Shown: piece by piece, positions 1 to 8,375 of the stretch
Layout: each line of letters opens with the position of its first letter
Position numbering within the stretch: the first letter of the stretch is position 1
NCBI RefSeq assembly: GCF_019710575.1
Contig: NZ_JAHWFK010000061.1
Coordinates: forward strand, 1-64,000
From: Paractinoplanes polyasparticus
GTDB lineage: Bacteria > Actinomycetota > Actinomycetes > Mycobacteriales > Micromonosporaceae
DNA: 64,000 nt
Reading direction: 5' to 3'
Notes under the pieces: model-generated
Database searches by the model: none
The model's input: the letters and a program-made list of their open reading frames with translations, nothing else
What the model was told of the DNA's origin: nothing
Translations under genes and position numbers: made by a program

Positions 1-53
1 CCCGCGAGATCTACCAACTCATCACCTCAGAGCACCCAAAACCCGCCACTTGA
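1..53 (+). CDS. 3' end of an unidentified CDS (possibly an IS110-type transposase), cut by window start
   Basis: Reading from base 3, an open frame ends REIYQLITSEHPKPAT and stops with TGA at 51-53. Only 16 residues are visible, so no domain can be named. The stop is followed at once by a short AT-richer motif (ATAGGAGCATC, from about 59). From memory this resembles the sequence that follows IS110/IS116-family transposase genes in actinomycetes. That is inference only. It could equally be the tail of an ordinary gene. Confidence 0.3.
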   Translation, partial: REIYQLITSEHPKPAT

Positions 54-180
54 AATCCATAGGAGCATCCCAAGGGACAGGGGGAGAGTAACTGGCGGGG
101 AAGGCGGTAGCCGGAGCGTTGTCCACAGCGGGATGGGCGGGTAACCCGGGGTGCTGCGGTCGTCCACAGGGCGGCGGGCC

Positions 181-1371
181 TCAGACTTGACGGTCTCGGC
201 CGGCCAGGTAGCCGGCGATGATCTGGGGAACCATCAGCAGGACCATCAGCGCCAGCGGGGCGCGCCAGCCGTCGGTGGCGTCGTGCAGGGCGCCGACCAG
301 GAACGGGCCGGGGATGGCGAAGACGTAGCCGACGCTCTGGGCGAAGGCGGACAGCTTGACGACCGTGGCGGGGGTGCGGCCGCGGAGGGCGATCATCGTC
401 AGGACCAGCGGGAACGCGGTGTTCACGATGCCCAGGAGCACGGCCCAGAGCCAGGGGGCGGCCGCCGGGTCGTACCAGAGACCGCCGTACCCGGCGATGC
501 CGAAGACACCCAGGCCGACGGCTATCCAGCTCTGGCTGCGCACACGACCGGCGTACGCGGAAAGCGCGAACCCCAGCGGCACGCCCAGGAACGACGTGAC
601 CGCGAACAGCACGCCGGCCACCTCGGCCGAGACGCCGGCGTCGCGGTAGATCTGCGGGAGCCAGCCGATGATCACGTACGCGGAGGTCGACTGCATGCCG
701 AAATAGACCGCCAGCGCCCAGGCCACGGCGGTGCGGCTCAGCCGTACGGGAACCTCGGTCGTGACCTCGGCCGTGCGCACGATCGGCTCGCGGGCCAGCG
801 GCAGCCAGGAGGGCACGGCCAGCACCGCGACCACGGCCCAGCAGGCCAGCCCGAGGCGCCAGTCACCGCCGAACGCGTGCTCGCTGAGCGGGACGGTGGT
901 CGCGGCGGCGGTGGTCGCGCCGACGTTCAGGGCGACCGTGTAGAGGCCCGTGGTGGCGCCGACGCGGTCCGGGAAGCGCTCCTTGACGACCGACGGCAGC
1001 AGCACGTTGACCACCGCGATGCCGGCCAGCGCGACCAGGCTGAGCAGCAGGAAGAGCACGGTGCCGGGCGCGAAGGGACGCACCGCCAGACCGGCCGCGA
1101 GCACCACCAGGCCGACCAGGATCACCCGCGAGGCGCCGAAACGCCGGGCCAGGCGGGGCGCGGTCAGGCCGACTGCGGCGAAACACACCACCGGTACGGA
1201 GGTGAGCAGGCCCGCCACGGTCGAGCTCATGCCGAGACCGTCGCGGATCTCGTCGAGCACCGGGCCGACGCTGGTCACCGCCAGCCGCAGGTTCACCGCG
1301 GCCAGCAGCAGAGCCACCAGCGCGACCCGGCGGCTGCTCTTCTTGGTCAGGTCTACGGACGCAGTCACCAC
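181..1371 (-). CDS. MFS transporter, CynX/NimT-like
   Basis: A 396-residue integral membrane protein with about twelve hydrophobic segments. The first follows a short basic N-terminus (KKSSRR), and the loop RLARRFGASR after helix 2 is typical of MFS proteins. Overall it resembles the CynX/NimT branch (cyanate, 2-nitroimidazole), whose members export or import small organic molecules; the substrate is not visible. Two GTG codons in tandem can start it. It lies 30 bases downstream of the siderophore-interacting protein gene on the same strand, so the two probably share an iron-regulated transcript. That would make a siderophore-linked transport role plausible but unproven. Confidence 0.85.
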   Translation of the reverse strand: MVTASVDLTKKSSRRVALVALLLAAVNLRLAVTSVGPVLDEIRDGLGMSSTVAGLLTSVPVVCFAAVGLTAPRLARRFGASRVILVGLVVLAAGLAVRPFAPGTVLFLLLSLVALAGIAVVNVLLPSVVKERFPDRVGATTGLYTVALNVGATTAAATTVPLSEHAFGGDWRLGLACWAVVAVLAVPSWLPLAREPIVRTAEVTTEVPVRLSRTAVAWALAVYFGMQSTSAYVIIGWLPQIYRDAGVSAEVAGVLFAVTSFLGVPLGFALSAYAGRVRSQSWIAVGLGVFGIAGYGGLWYDPAAAPWLWAVLLGIVNTAFPLVLTMIALRGRTPATVVKLSAFAQSVGYVFAIPGPFLVGALHDATDGWRAPLALMVLLMVPQIIAGYLAGRDRQV

Positions 1372-1401
1372 TTACACATCATCGACTGCCCGAAACCCGG
1401 G

Positions 1402-2232
1402 TCACGACCGGTCTTGCTCCTGTTCCACCTGCTGGTTCCACTCACGCTTGGAACTCTGCCAGCCGTCCTCGTTCAGGCCGCGGCGCCAGTAACCCGAGAT
1501 CGACAGCTGGTCCATCGGGATGGCGAGCTCGTTCTTCAGGTAGCGGCGCAGATCCTTGACGAAGTTGGCCTCGCCGTGCACGAACGCCTGCACCCGGCCG
1601 GCCGGGAACTCGTACGCGCGGACGGCCTCGATCAGCGCCTCGCCGACCGGGCGGCCGCCGCGGTGCAGCCAGGTGATCTCGGCGTCGCCCGGGCACTCCA
1701 GCTTCTGCTCCTCGTCGGCGCTTTCCACCTCGATGAACGCGCGAACAGGAGCGTCGGCCGGCATGCCCTCGAGCGCGGCCGCGATGGCGGGCAGGGCGCT
1801 CTCGTCGCCGGCCAGCAGGTGCCAGTCGGTGTCGGCGCTGGGTGCGTAGCCGCCGCCCGGGCCCATGAAACGGAACGGGTCGCCCGGCTTGGCGGCCACA
1901 GCCCACGGGCCGGCGATGCCCTCGTCGCCGTGCACCACGAAGTCGATCCACATCTCGGGGATGGCCGGAAGCCACTTGCGGACCGTGTACGTGCGGACGG
2001 CGGGCCAATCCGGCCGTGGCACCGTCTCGCGGATCCGGCCCATGTCGAACGGCTCGGGGTAGACCACGCCCGGCAGCGGGAACAGCGCCTTGACGTAGTG
2101 GTCGGTGCAGGAGCCCGCCTCGATGTTGCGGAGGCCCTCGCCGGTGAACACCACCCGGACCATGTGCGGGGTGAGCTGTTCCACCCGGCTGACGACCGCT
2201 TCGGTCGCCGCCCGTGCCGGCCTGTCAGCCAT
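1402..2232 (-). CDS. Siderophore-interacting protein (ViuB-type ferric-siderophore reductase)
   Basis: A 276-residue cytoplasmic flavoprotein of the SIP family, normal in length. It reduces iron(III) in imported siderophores so that the iron is released. The N-terminal half is the FAD-binding barrel, with the diagnostic RTYTVR flavin-binding motif near residue 82. The C-terminal half carries the NAD(P)H-binding domain with GDESALPAI near 143. A purine-rich ribosome site (GGAAGAGGG) precedes the ATG. An iron-box-like palindrome lies 36 bases upstream of the start, so DtxR/IdeR-type repression under iron sufficiency is likely. The MFS gene follows on the same strand. Confidence 0.93.
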   Translation of the reverse strand: MADRPARAATEAVVSRVEQLTPHMVRVVFTGEGLRNIEAGSCTDHYVKALFPLPGVVYPEPFDMGRIRETVPRPDWPAVRTYTVRKWLPAIPEMWIDFVVHGDEGIAGPWAVAAKPGDPFRFMGPGGGYAPSADTDWHLLAGDESALPAIAAALEGMPADAPVRAFIEVESADEEQKLECPGDAEITWLHRGGRPVGEALIEAVRAYEFPAGRVQAFVHGEANFVKDLRRYLKNELAIPMDQLSISGYWRRGLNEDGWQSSKREWNQQVEQEQDRS

Positions 2233-2267
2233 TGCTGAACCCTCTTCCTTCGCCTACCGGGTCGTCG

Positions 2268-2286
2268 GCTGGTAAGGCTACCCTCA
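2268..2286 (-). promoter_or_regulatory. Iron box (DtxR/IdeR-type operator) upstream of the SIP gene
   Basis: GCTGGTAAGGCTACCCTCA matches the 19-base consensus TTAGGTTAGGCTAACCTAA at 13 positions, including the central AGGCTA and both GGT/CCT arms. It sits 36-54 bases before the start codon, where a repressor would block the promoter. The target gene handles siderophores, which fits. Confidence 0.7.
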
Positions 2287-2330
2287 CTCTTCCGATCGCA
2301 GGTACCGGCGGGATTCTCGGCACACGAAAA

Positions 2331-2357
2331 GGGCGGCCCGCGAACCGCGGACCGCCC
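2331..2357 (-). terminator. Intrinsic terminator of the LAKTG surface-protein gene
   Basis: A GC-rich hairpin (arms GGGCGG-C-CCGCG and CGCGG-A-CCGCCC around a short loop) lies 17 bases past the stop of the minus-strand gene. On the minus strand it is followed by TTTTCGT. It separates the surface-protein gene from the iron-regulated pair. Confidence 0.75.
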
Positions 2358-2373
2358 CTCGTTCTCGTGCCGG

Positions 2374-3813
2374 TTACTCCCAGGTGCTCCCCGGGAGGCG
2401 ACGGCGCCGGGTCAGCGCCATGATGATCAGGCCGATCATCAGCAGGACCGCCGCGCCGCCGACCACCGCGACCGTGTTGTTGCCGGTCTTGGCGAGCAGG
2501 CTGCCGTCGTCCTTCTTGGCGGTCTCGGCCTGCACCTGGGCGACCTGGTCGGCCACCGGCGCCTTGTTGCCGGAGTTGAACTGGCCGTCCTCGTACGTGT
2601 AGTCGTTGCCGGCCGCCGCCGCGGCCTTGCTGCTGCTCGCGCGGGGCTTGGGGGCCTTCGTCGCAGGCGGAGCCTCGTTCTCGTTCTCGTTGTTGGCGTC
2701 ATCGCCGTTGCCGGCGTTGTTCGCGTTGCCGCCGGTGGCCGGCTTGGTGGTCGCCGGAGCCTTCGTGCTGGTCGGCTTGGCGGGCTTGGTCGTAGTGGCC
2801 GGCTTGGTCGGGTCGGGGGTGAAGTCGTCCTTCACCGTCGGCGCCGTGGTGGGGTTGTTGACCGGGGGCTTGGTCGGCTTGGTCGGCGCGACGGTGCTGT
2901 TGGGGTTGCCCGGCGTGCCGCCGTTGCCCCCGTTGTCGCCGCCGCCCGTGTTACCGCCGTTGTCGCCACCGCCGTTGTTACCACCGTTGTCGCCGCCACC
3001 GTTGTCGCCGCCACCGTTGTCGCCGCCGCCGTTGTTACCACCGTCGCCGCCGCCGTTGTTACCGCCATCGCCATCGCCGCCGCCGTTGTCGCCGCCGTTG
3101 CGGACGGTGATGCGGACCGAGTCGATCGCGGGGGTCTGGTTGGCGCGGACCATCATCGGCACGCGGTGGGAGCCGTCACCGGCCCACGAGGAGCACTGCG
3201 CGGTGCCCTCGGCCGGCACGCCCGGCACGGCGATGGTCACCTCGTCGGGGGTGGCGCCACCCTTGCTGTCCTCGGTGGCGACGAAGAAGGCCGGCACCGG
3301 GTCGGACGCGGGCGCCTCGTTGGTGTTCTCGAGCATGCGGCACGCGGTGTGGAAGTGGCCGCGGACGAGACCGCCCCGCAGGACCGAGCTCTCCACGTAG
3401 TAGCCACCCTTGCCGGCCGCGAGGAAGCGGTCGCGGATCAGGTTGCGGGTGCTGATCTTCAGCGAGAACGGCGTGTTGGGCGCGACCGCGACGGGCGCCT
3501 CGGTGATCAGCAGGCTCGGGTTGTCCTTGGCCTCGCCGACCTCACCGAATTCGGTGGAGACGCAGCGGCTGCCCAGCTGGAAGCCGTCATGTGGCGTCAG
3601 ATTGCTGTCGACGCACGTATCGGTCAGGATCACCTGGCCGTTGACGACCTTGCCGGCGCCACTGCCCTCGGGCCGGTCGTTCTCGGCGGCGCCCGACAGC
3701 GAGGCGAAGCCGACGGCCGCACCCAGGGCGGCGATCACCGCTCCGGCCGCGAACAACCGTCGGTTGCGTCCCGACGGCGTGGCGGCCGCGCGGCGGTAAG
3801 CAGACCTACGCAT
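2374..3813 (-). CDS. Secreted, sortase-anchored surface protein with Gly/Asn/Asp repeat and LAKTG signal
   Basis: A 479-residue protein. It has a basic N-terminus and a hydrophobic signal segment (about residues 20-42), then a folded extracellular domain of unrecognised family (about 45-235) with several cysteines. A low-complexity GGDNGG-type repeat follows (about 238-294), then a Thr/Pro/Lys-rich wall-spanning stretch. LAKTG lies at about 440-444, followed by a hydrophobic helix and an RRRR tail. LAXTG is the motif used by class E sortases in high-GC actinobacteria, so covalent attachment to peptidoglycan is expected. A GAGG ribosome site precedes the ATG. It is monocistronic, with its own terminator. 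The globular domain's function is unknown. Confidence 0.88.
   Translation of the reverse strand: MRRSAYRRAAATPSGRNRRLFAAGAVIAALGAAVGFASLSGAAENDRPEGSGAGKVVNGQVILTDTCVDSNLTPHDGFQLGSRCVSTEFGEVGEAKDNPSLLITEAPVAVAPNTPFSLKISTRNLIRDRFLAAGKGGYYVESSVLRGGLVRGHFHTACRMLENTNEAPASDPVPAFFVATEDSKGGATPDEVTIAVPGVPAEGTAQCSSWAGDGSHRVPMMVRANQTPAIDSVRITVRNGGDNGGGDGDGGNNGGGDGGNNGGGDNGGGDNGGGDNGGNNGGGDNGGNTGGGDNGGNGGTPGNPNSTVAPTKPTKPPVNNPTTAPTVKDDFTPDPTKPATTTKPAKPTSTKAPATTKPATGGNANNAGNGDDANNENENEAPPATKAPKPRASSSKAAAAAGNDYTYEDGQFNSGNKAPVADQVAQVQAETAKKDDGSLLAKTGNNTVAVVGGAAVLLMIGLIIMALTRRRRLPGSTWE
2931..3098 (-). repeat. Short tandem repeat encoding GGDNGG/GGNNGG units
   Basis: Imperfect 9-15 base units built from GCCGCCACCGTTGTC-like blocks run head to tail inside the LAKTG protein gene. 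They encode roughly residues 238-294, rich in Gly, Asn and Asp. Near-identical adjacent units make this stretch prone to length change by slippage. Confidence 0.8.
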
Positions 3814-4271
3814 GCGTCATACCTCATCTTCGCAGAATCCACCCGGCCCAAATTCCGACCGGCTCCCAGACGGTAAGAGCCACTCCGCCGGAATGCAATT
3901 CCGCCAGCGAACTTGATGAATTCTTAGCCCAGACTTAAAGAAAAAATATGGGCGACCCGCCGAACCCTCGGCATCATCCGAACGGCCGATGTCCAGGGTT
4001 CAACCAAGATCGCAAAAACTTCGCTGAGCTGGGAGTTCTTCGACGGGCCTTCCGGTGACGCTCCGGGGTCGCCCGGCGACGGGTCCGCACCGAGAAATGT
4101 AATGCATGGTAGACCGGATGCACCTTGGAACAAGCTGGCAAAACAGTTCCCGCAGCTTATCGGCGCGATTCTCCGGCAATTTCCGCCGGTCGGCTGACGC
4201 CCTGCGCTCCGGCTCGTGGGCGCCTGTGGCAGGGCGGGGAGCCGGTGGTGACCGTCGATCAGACCGCCGGG
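3814..4271. other. Gene-free stretch, probable leader/promoter of the surface-protein gene
   Basis: No convincing gene is visible; the open frames here lack normal codon bias. Base composition drops around 3890-3960, with an AT-rich run (CTTAAAGAAAAAATATGGG) and a 13-base inverted repeat GGAATGCAATTCC at 3890-3902. These lie 77-150 bases upstream of the surface-protein start and are reasonable promoter or operator material. No known box could be assigned. Confidence 0.4.
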
Positions 4272-4725
4272 TCAGCAGAGACGGTCGAGCGTCGCGGCGA
4301 GCCAGGACTCGTACGCGTCGCGGTCCCAGCGGCGTGGGTCAGCTCGGCGTAGACCTCCGGACTGGTGATCGCCCACAGCCCCATGAGCGTCGCGGCGTCG
4401 GGCGGCCGGCTCAGCACGCGGGTCAGCCCGAACGCCAGGTCGTCGCGGCGGCGCGCCTCGCGCTCGGCGAGCCGTGCCGCGACGGCTTGATCGCTCGACG
4501 CGGCACGCCTTCCTCGTCGCCCGCCTTCGCGGCGTCCTTCGCCGCCGCGAGCAACGCGCTCTTGGAGCCGAACGACGCATAGACCGTGTCGACGGCGACG
4601 CCGGCCGCCGCCGCGATGCCGGCGATCATGGTGCCCCGCCAGCCACGGCCGGCAAACAGCGCAGCCGCCGCGGCCAGGATGTCCGACCGGGTCCGCTCGC
4701 TCTGAAGCCTCCGCGCGGAGCGCTG
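4272..4725 (-). pseudogene. Disrupted TetR-family regulator gene
   Basis: Three reading frames are needed to read a TetR protein. The first gives the helix-turn-helix (SERTRSDILAAAAALF, then VAVDTVYASFGSKSALL). The second gives a middle piece (RRRDDLAFGLTRVLSRPP to WAITSPEVYAEL). The third gives the C-terminus (RWDRDAYESWLAATLDRLC). The HTH frame follows the stop codon of the upstream glycerophosphodiesterase gene with no ATG, GTG or TTG before the HTH. The total length, about 150 codons, is shorter than the usual 190-220, so internal deletion is likely as well. Sequencing error could explain one shift but not all of this. Confidence 0.75.
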
Positions 4726-5478
4726 TCAGGGCCAGAGACCCCGGGCGCGGTAGACGTCGCGGAGGACTGTCAGGCGGTCGGTCATGATGCCGTCCACGCC
4801 GAGATCCAGCAGGCGGGTCATCTCGGTGGGGTCGTCGATCGTCCAGACGTGGACCTGCAGGCCCAGGCGGTGGGCCAGGGCCAGGAAGCGGCGGTCGACC
4901 ACAGTGATCCGGCCGAGGCGCGGGGGGACCTGGACGGCGGCCACCGGCGAGGGCAGGCGCAGGGGTGCTCCGACCAGGGAGGCCAAGCGCAGGCGGGCCA
5001 CTGACCGGGAGCCCATGGACGTGGCGATCGCCGGGCCGGCCAGTGCGCGAACCGCGGCCAGGCGGCGGTCGCTGAACGAGGCCAGCAGGACGCGGTCGGC
5101 CGCGTCGGAGCGCAGGATCGTGTTGACGGTGGGCGTCACGCCCGGGTCGGCCTTGATGTCGATGTTGAAGCGGATCTCGGGCCAGGCGGCCAGGACCTCG
5201 TCGAGGCGGGGGACGAGGGCGGCGCCGGCTATCCGGACGGACTGGAGGTCGGACCAGGTCAGGTCGGAGATGCGGCCGGCCTGGCCGGTCACGCGGTCGA
5301 GGGTGGGGTCGTGGAAGACGACCGCTACGCCGTCGGCGGTGGCGTGCACGTCGGTTTCGACGTAGCGGTAGCCGAGCTTCACGGCGCGCTCGAAGGCTTC
5401 GGCCGTGTTCTCGTCGCCGTCGGCCGCGCCGCCGCGGTGGGCGAACGCCAGGGGCGTCGGGGCGTCGAGGAAGGGCAC
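4726..5478 (-). CDS. Glycerophosphodiester phosphodiesterase
   Basis: A 250-residue GDPD-family enzyme. It hydrolyses glycerophosphodiesters from lipid turnover to glycerol-3-phosphate and an alcohol. Family signatures are in order: FAHRGG with the catalytic histidine near residue 14, then DENTAEAF, then ETDVH with metal-binding acids near residue 41. It ends in VHVWTIDDPTEM and GVDGIMTDRL of the last barrel strands. There is no signal peptide, so it is cytoplasmic. Length is normal for the short bacterial form. The remains of the TetR gene follow directly after the stop. The choline released from glycerophosphocholine could feed the neighbouring choline/betaine block, though the gene is divergent from it. 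Confidence 0.9.
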   Translation of the reverse strand: MPFLDAPTPLAFAHRGGAADGDENTAEAFERAVKLGYRYVETDVHATADGVAVVFHDPTLDRVTGQAGRISDLTWSDLQSVRIAGAALVPRLDEVLAAWPEIRFNIDIKADPGVTPTVNTILRSDAADRVLLASFSDRRLAAVRALAGPAIATSMGSRSVARLRLASLVGAPLRLPSPVAAVQVPPRLGRITVVDRRFLALAHRLGLQVHVWTIDDPTEMTRLLDLGVDGIMTDRLTVLRDVYRARGLWP

Positions 5479-5664
5479 GAGCCGATCGTAGGGCCGCCCC
5501 GATCACGTGCCGCCGGGGCCGTCCGGGGAGGCGGCGTCGCGGACCGGACGGTCGGCGGCGACAAAACGGCTGATAAGCGCGGCCAAGACTTTGATCTGTG
5601 CGGCTGCCTTTGTTGCACTGAGGTAAAAGTCTGTTGTTGACATTGACCGACGCCACCGCGACTG

Positions 5665-7218
5665 ATGATTCTTTGTCCACGGCTCGGCGGAAGGTGGCGC
5701 ACGCTGGAAACCATCGAGTACGACGTGGTGATCATCGGCGGTGGCACGGCCGGGTCGGTCGTCGCGTCGCGGCTGTCGGCCGATCCGCAGGTGCGTGTCG
5801 GCGTGGTCGAGGGCGGGCCTTCCGACGTGGGTGACCAGGCGATTCTTCGGTTGCGCAACTGGCTCAACCTGCTCGAGGGCCAGTACGACTACGACTATCC
5901 GATCGTGCCGCAGGCGCGCGGCAACTCGCATCTGCGGCATGCCCGGGCGCGGGTGCTGGGCGGCTGTTCGTCGCACAACACCATGATCAGTTTTCTGCCG
6001 CCGCCCGGCGACTTCGCGGACTGGGTCGACGCCGGTGCTACCGGGTGGTCGTACGAGGAAATGGTGCCCCTGTGGAAGCGGCTGGCGGTGAACATCACCC
6101 CGGTGGCCGAGCGTGACCGCAACCCTTTGACCGAGGATTTCGTCACTTCTTGTCACACCGCCCTGGGAGTCCCGATCCACGAGGACTTCAACGCCGCGCC
6201 GTTCGCCGACGGCGCCGGGTTCTTCCCGGTGGGCTACTACCCCGAGACGGGCGTCCGCTCCTCGGCCTCGGTGGCCTACCTGCACCCGCACCTCGACCGG
6301 CCCAACCTGACGATCCACACCGAGCACTGGGCGTTCCACCTCGATCCGGAGAACGGCGTTCTGGTCCGGAGCGGCACGGCGACCAAGCTCATCAAGGCAC
6401 GACATGAATACGTGCTGTGCGCGGGCGCCATCGACACTCCGCGACTGCTTCTGCTGTCCGGCATCGGGCCGGCGGCCGACCTGCAGAAGCTCGGCATCGC
6501 CGTGCAGCGGGACCTGCCGGGCGTCGGCGAGAACCTGCTCGACCACCCGGAGTCGCTGATCCTGTGGGAGGCGAGCCGCCCGATCCCGCCGATGTCGGCC
6601 ATGGACTCGGACGCCGGGCTCTTCGTGCGCCGCGAGCCGGGCGCCACGCGTCCCGACCTGATGTTCCACCTGTATCAGATCCCGTTCACGTTCAACACCG
6701 AGCGGCTCGGGTACGACGTGCCCGAACACGGCTTCGGCATGACGCCCAACGTGCCCCGTCCCCGCAGTGCCGGCCGGCTCACCCTGGCCGACGCCGACCC
6801 GGCGACCAAGCCGCTGCTCGACTTCCGCTACTTCACCGACCCCGACGGCTACGACGAGCGGACGATCGTGGACGGGCTGCGCCTGGCCCGGGAGGTGGCG
6901 GCGACCGAGCCCTTCGCGTCGTGGATCGCCCGGGAGATCGCGCCCGGGCCCGCGCTGCGAACCGATCAAGAGCTTTCCGCGTACGGGCGAGCCGCGCACC
7001 ACACCGTCTATCACCCCGCCGGCACGTGCCGGATGGGCGCCGCCGCGGATGAGCAGGCGGTTGTGGATCCCGAGTTGCGGCTGAGCGGCGTGCCCAACGT
7101 CCGGATCGCCGACGCCTCGATCTTCCCGCTCATGCCCTCGGTGAATCCGATGGTGACCGTGCTCATGATCGGCGAACGAGCGGCCGACCTGATCCAGGCC
7201 GAGCTGACCGGACACTAG
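5665..7218 (+). CDS. GMC-family FAD oxidoreductase, choline dehydrogenase-like
   Basis: A 517-residue glucose-methanol-choline oxidoreductase. The FAD-binding motif VIIGGGTAGSVVASRL is near residue 21. The second GMC signature appears as LCAGAIDTPRLLLLSG. The active-site region YHPAGTCRMG, followed by PLMPSVNPMVTVLMIGERAA, closes the protein. The ATG at 5665 adds about 13 residues before the first strand, and a CTG at 5704 with GGAAGG upstream is a possible alternative start. Its position at the head of betaine uptake and demethylation genes suggests oxidation of choline to betaine aldehyde or betaine. No betaine aldehyde dehydrogenase is present. The GCSSHNTMIS stretch differs from classical BetA, so the substrate is inferred. 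Confidence 0.85.
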   Translation: MILCPRLGGRWRTLETIEYDVVIIGGGTAGSVVASRLSADPQVRVGVVEGGPSDVGDQAILRLRNWLNLLEGQYDYDYPIVPQARGNSHLRHARARVLGGCSSHNTMISFLPPPGDFADWVDAGATGWSYEEMVPLWKRLAVNITPVAERDRNPLTEDFVTSCHTALGVPIHEDFNAAPFADGAGFFPVGYYPETGVRSSASVAYLHPHLDRPNLTIHTEHWAFHLDPENGVLVRSGTATKLIKARHEYVLCAGAIDTPRLLLLSGIGPAADLQKLGIAVQRDLPGVGENLLDHPESLILWEASRPIPPMSAMDSDAGLFVRREPGATRPDLMFHLYQIPFTFNTERLGYDVPEHGFGMTPNVPRPRSAGRLTLADADPATKPLLDFRYFTDPDGYDERTIVDGLRLAREVAATEPFASWIAREIAPGPALRTDQELSAYGRAAHHTVYHPAGTCRMGAAADEQAVVDPELRLSGVPNVRIADASIFPLMPSVNPMVTVLMIGERAADLIQAELTGH

Positions 7219-7234
7219 GGACCAGGGGACCGGG

Positions 7235-8269
7235 ATGACACCGATGATCGCGGTAGCAGATCTGTGGAAGGTGTTCGGGCCCCGAGCCGACCGGGTCGTG
7301 GGTACGCCGCTGGCCGAGCTTTCGCCGGGTGAGCTGCGGACCCGTACGGGCTGCCTGGCCGCCGTACGCGATGTCAGCTTCGACGTGCGGCCGGGTGAGG
7401 TCTTCGTGGTGATGGGCCTGTCCGGCAGCGGGAAGTCGACGCTGGTCCGCTGCCTGACCCGGCTGATCGAGCCGACCAGCGGCGAGATCAGCATCGGCGG
7501 CGAATCGGTGCGGGCGATGGGCCCGAAGCGCTTGCGGGAGCTGCGCCGCCGCCAGGTCGCGATGGTGTTCCAGCACTTCGGGCTGCTGCCGCACCGGCCG
7601 GTGCTCGACAACGTGGCGTACGGGCTCGAGATCCAGGGCATGCCGCGGGCCGAGCGGCACCGGCGGGCCACCGAGACGCTGGCCCTGGTCGGCCTGGAGG
7701 GACAGGAGCACCAGTACCCCGACCAGCTCTCGGGCGGCATGCAGCAGCGGGTCGGCCTGGCCCGGGCGCTCGCAGGCGATCCGGAGGTGCTGCTCTTCGA
7801 CGAGCCGTTCAGCGCGCTCGACCCGCTGATCCGCCGGGACATGCAGGCCGAGGTGCGCCGGCTGCACGCCGAGGTGGGCAAGACGCTGGTCTTCATCACG
7901 CACGACCTGGCCGAGGCGCTGACCCTGGGCGACCGGATCGCCGTCCTCCGCGACGGCGGGCTGGTGCAGGTGGGGACGCCGGAAGAGCTGGTCGGAGCGC
8001 CGGCCGACTCCTATGTGGCCGACTTCGTCCGCGACGTGCCCCGCTCCGATGTGCTGACGCTGCGGTGGATCATGCGCGATCCGGCTCCGGGCGAGCTCTG
8101 CGAGGACGAACCCCTGAGCCACCGTACGGTCATCCGCGACGCGGTCCACCGGGTGCTCCGCTCCGATCGCCCCATCGCGGTGGTCGACGGCCGCGAGCGG
8201 CTCGGAGTGATCGACGCCGACCAGCTGCTCCCCGCGCTGATCAGCCACCACCGCCAGGTGCCGGCATGA
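7235..8269 (+). CDS. Glycine betaine/proline-type ABC transporter, ATP-binding subunit (OpuAA/ProV-like)
   Basis: A 344-residue ATPase that powers import of quaternary amines. Walker A is GLSGSGKST (near residue 67), the signature is LSGGMQQR, Walker B is LLFDEPFSALDP, and the switch is ITHDLAEA. The extra N-terminal segment before DVSFDVRPGE and a partial CBS-like tail (about 275-340: RTVIRDAVHRVL to LGVIDAD) are typical of the OpuA/ProV family. There the CBS domains sense ionic strength or c-di-AMP; here the tail looks like a single, shortened unit. The gene starts 16 bases after the GMC gene and is followed by permease and binding-protein genes. Confidence 0.92.
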   Translation: MTPMIAVADLWKVFGPRADRVVGTPLAELSPGELRTRTGCLAAVRDVSFDVRPGEVFVVMGLSGSGKSTLVRCLTRLIEPTSGEISIGGESVRAMGPKRLRELRRRQVAMVFQHFGLLPHRPVLDNVAYGLEIQGMPRAERHRRATETLALVGLEGQEHQYPDQLSGGMQQRVGLARALAGDPEVLLFDEPFSALDPLIRRDMQAEVRRLHAEVGKTLVFITHDLAEALTLGDRIAVLRDGGLVQVGTPEELVGAPADSYVADFVRDVPRSDVLTLRWIMRDPAPGELCEDEPLSHRTVIRDAVHRVLRSDRPIAVVDGRERLGVIDADQLLPALISHHRQVPA

Positions 8270-8375
8270 CCGACCGAGCTCCGCGTGGGGCCGGCGCCGG
8301 GCGCGCGTGGCGGCGAAGCGTGGGCGCCGGGCGGGCAAGCGCGGCGTTCGAGGCCGCCGGCGGGAGGTGTCGCGC

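Noticed and set aside
151..2238. Long plus-strand open frame opposite the MFS and SIP genes
   Set aside because: Arg/Gly/His-rich noise typical of the antisense of GC-rich genes; no domain, and both minus-strand genes are clear.
2931..3098. Possible CRISPR array
   Set aside because: Units are contiguous, in frame and lack unique spacers; it is a coding repeat.
3924..4133. 69-codon minus-strand frame in the gap beside the TetR remnant
   Set aside because: No G/C third-base bias and no recognisable features; better explained as leader DNA.
5630..5670. TTGACA at 5637 as promoter of the betaine block
   Set aside because: No acceptable -10 at 16-18 bases, and it would overlap the start codon.
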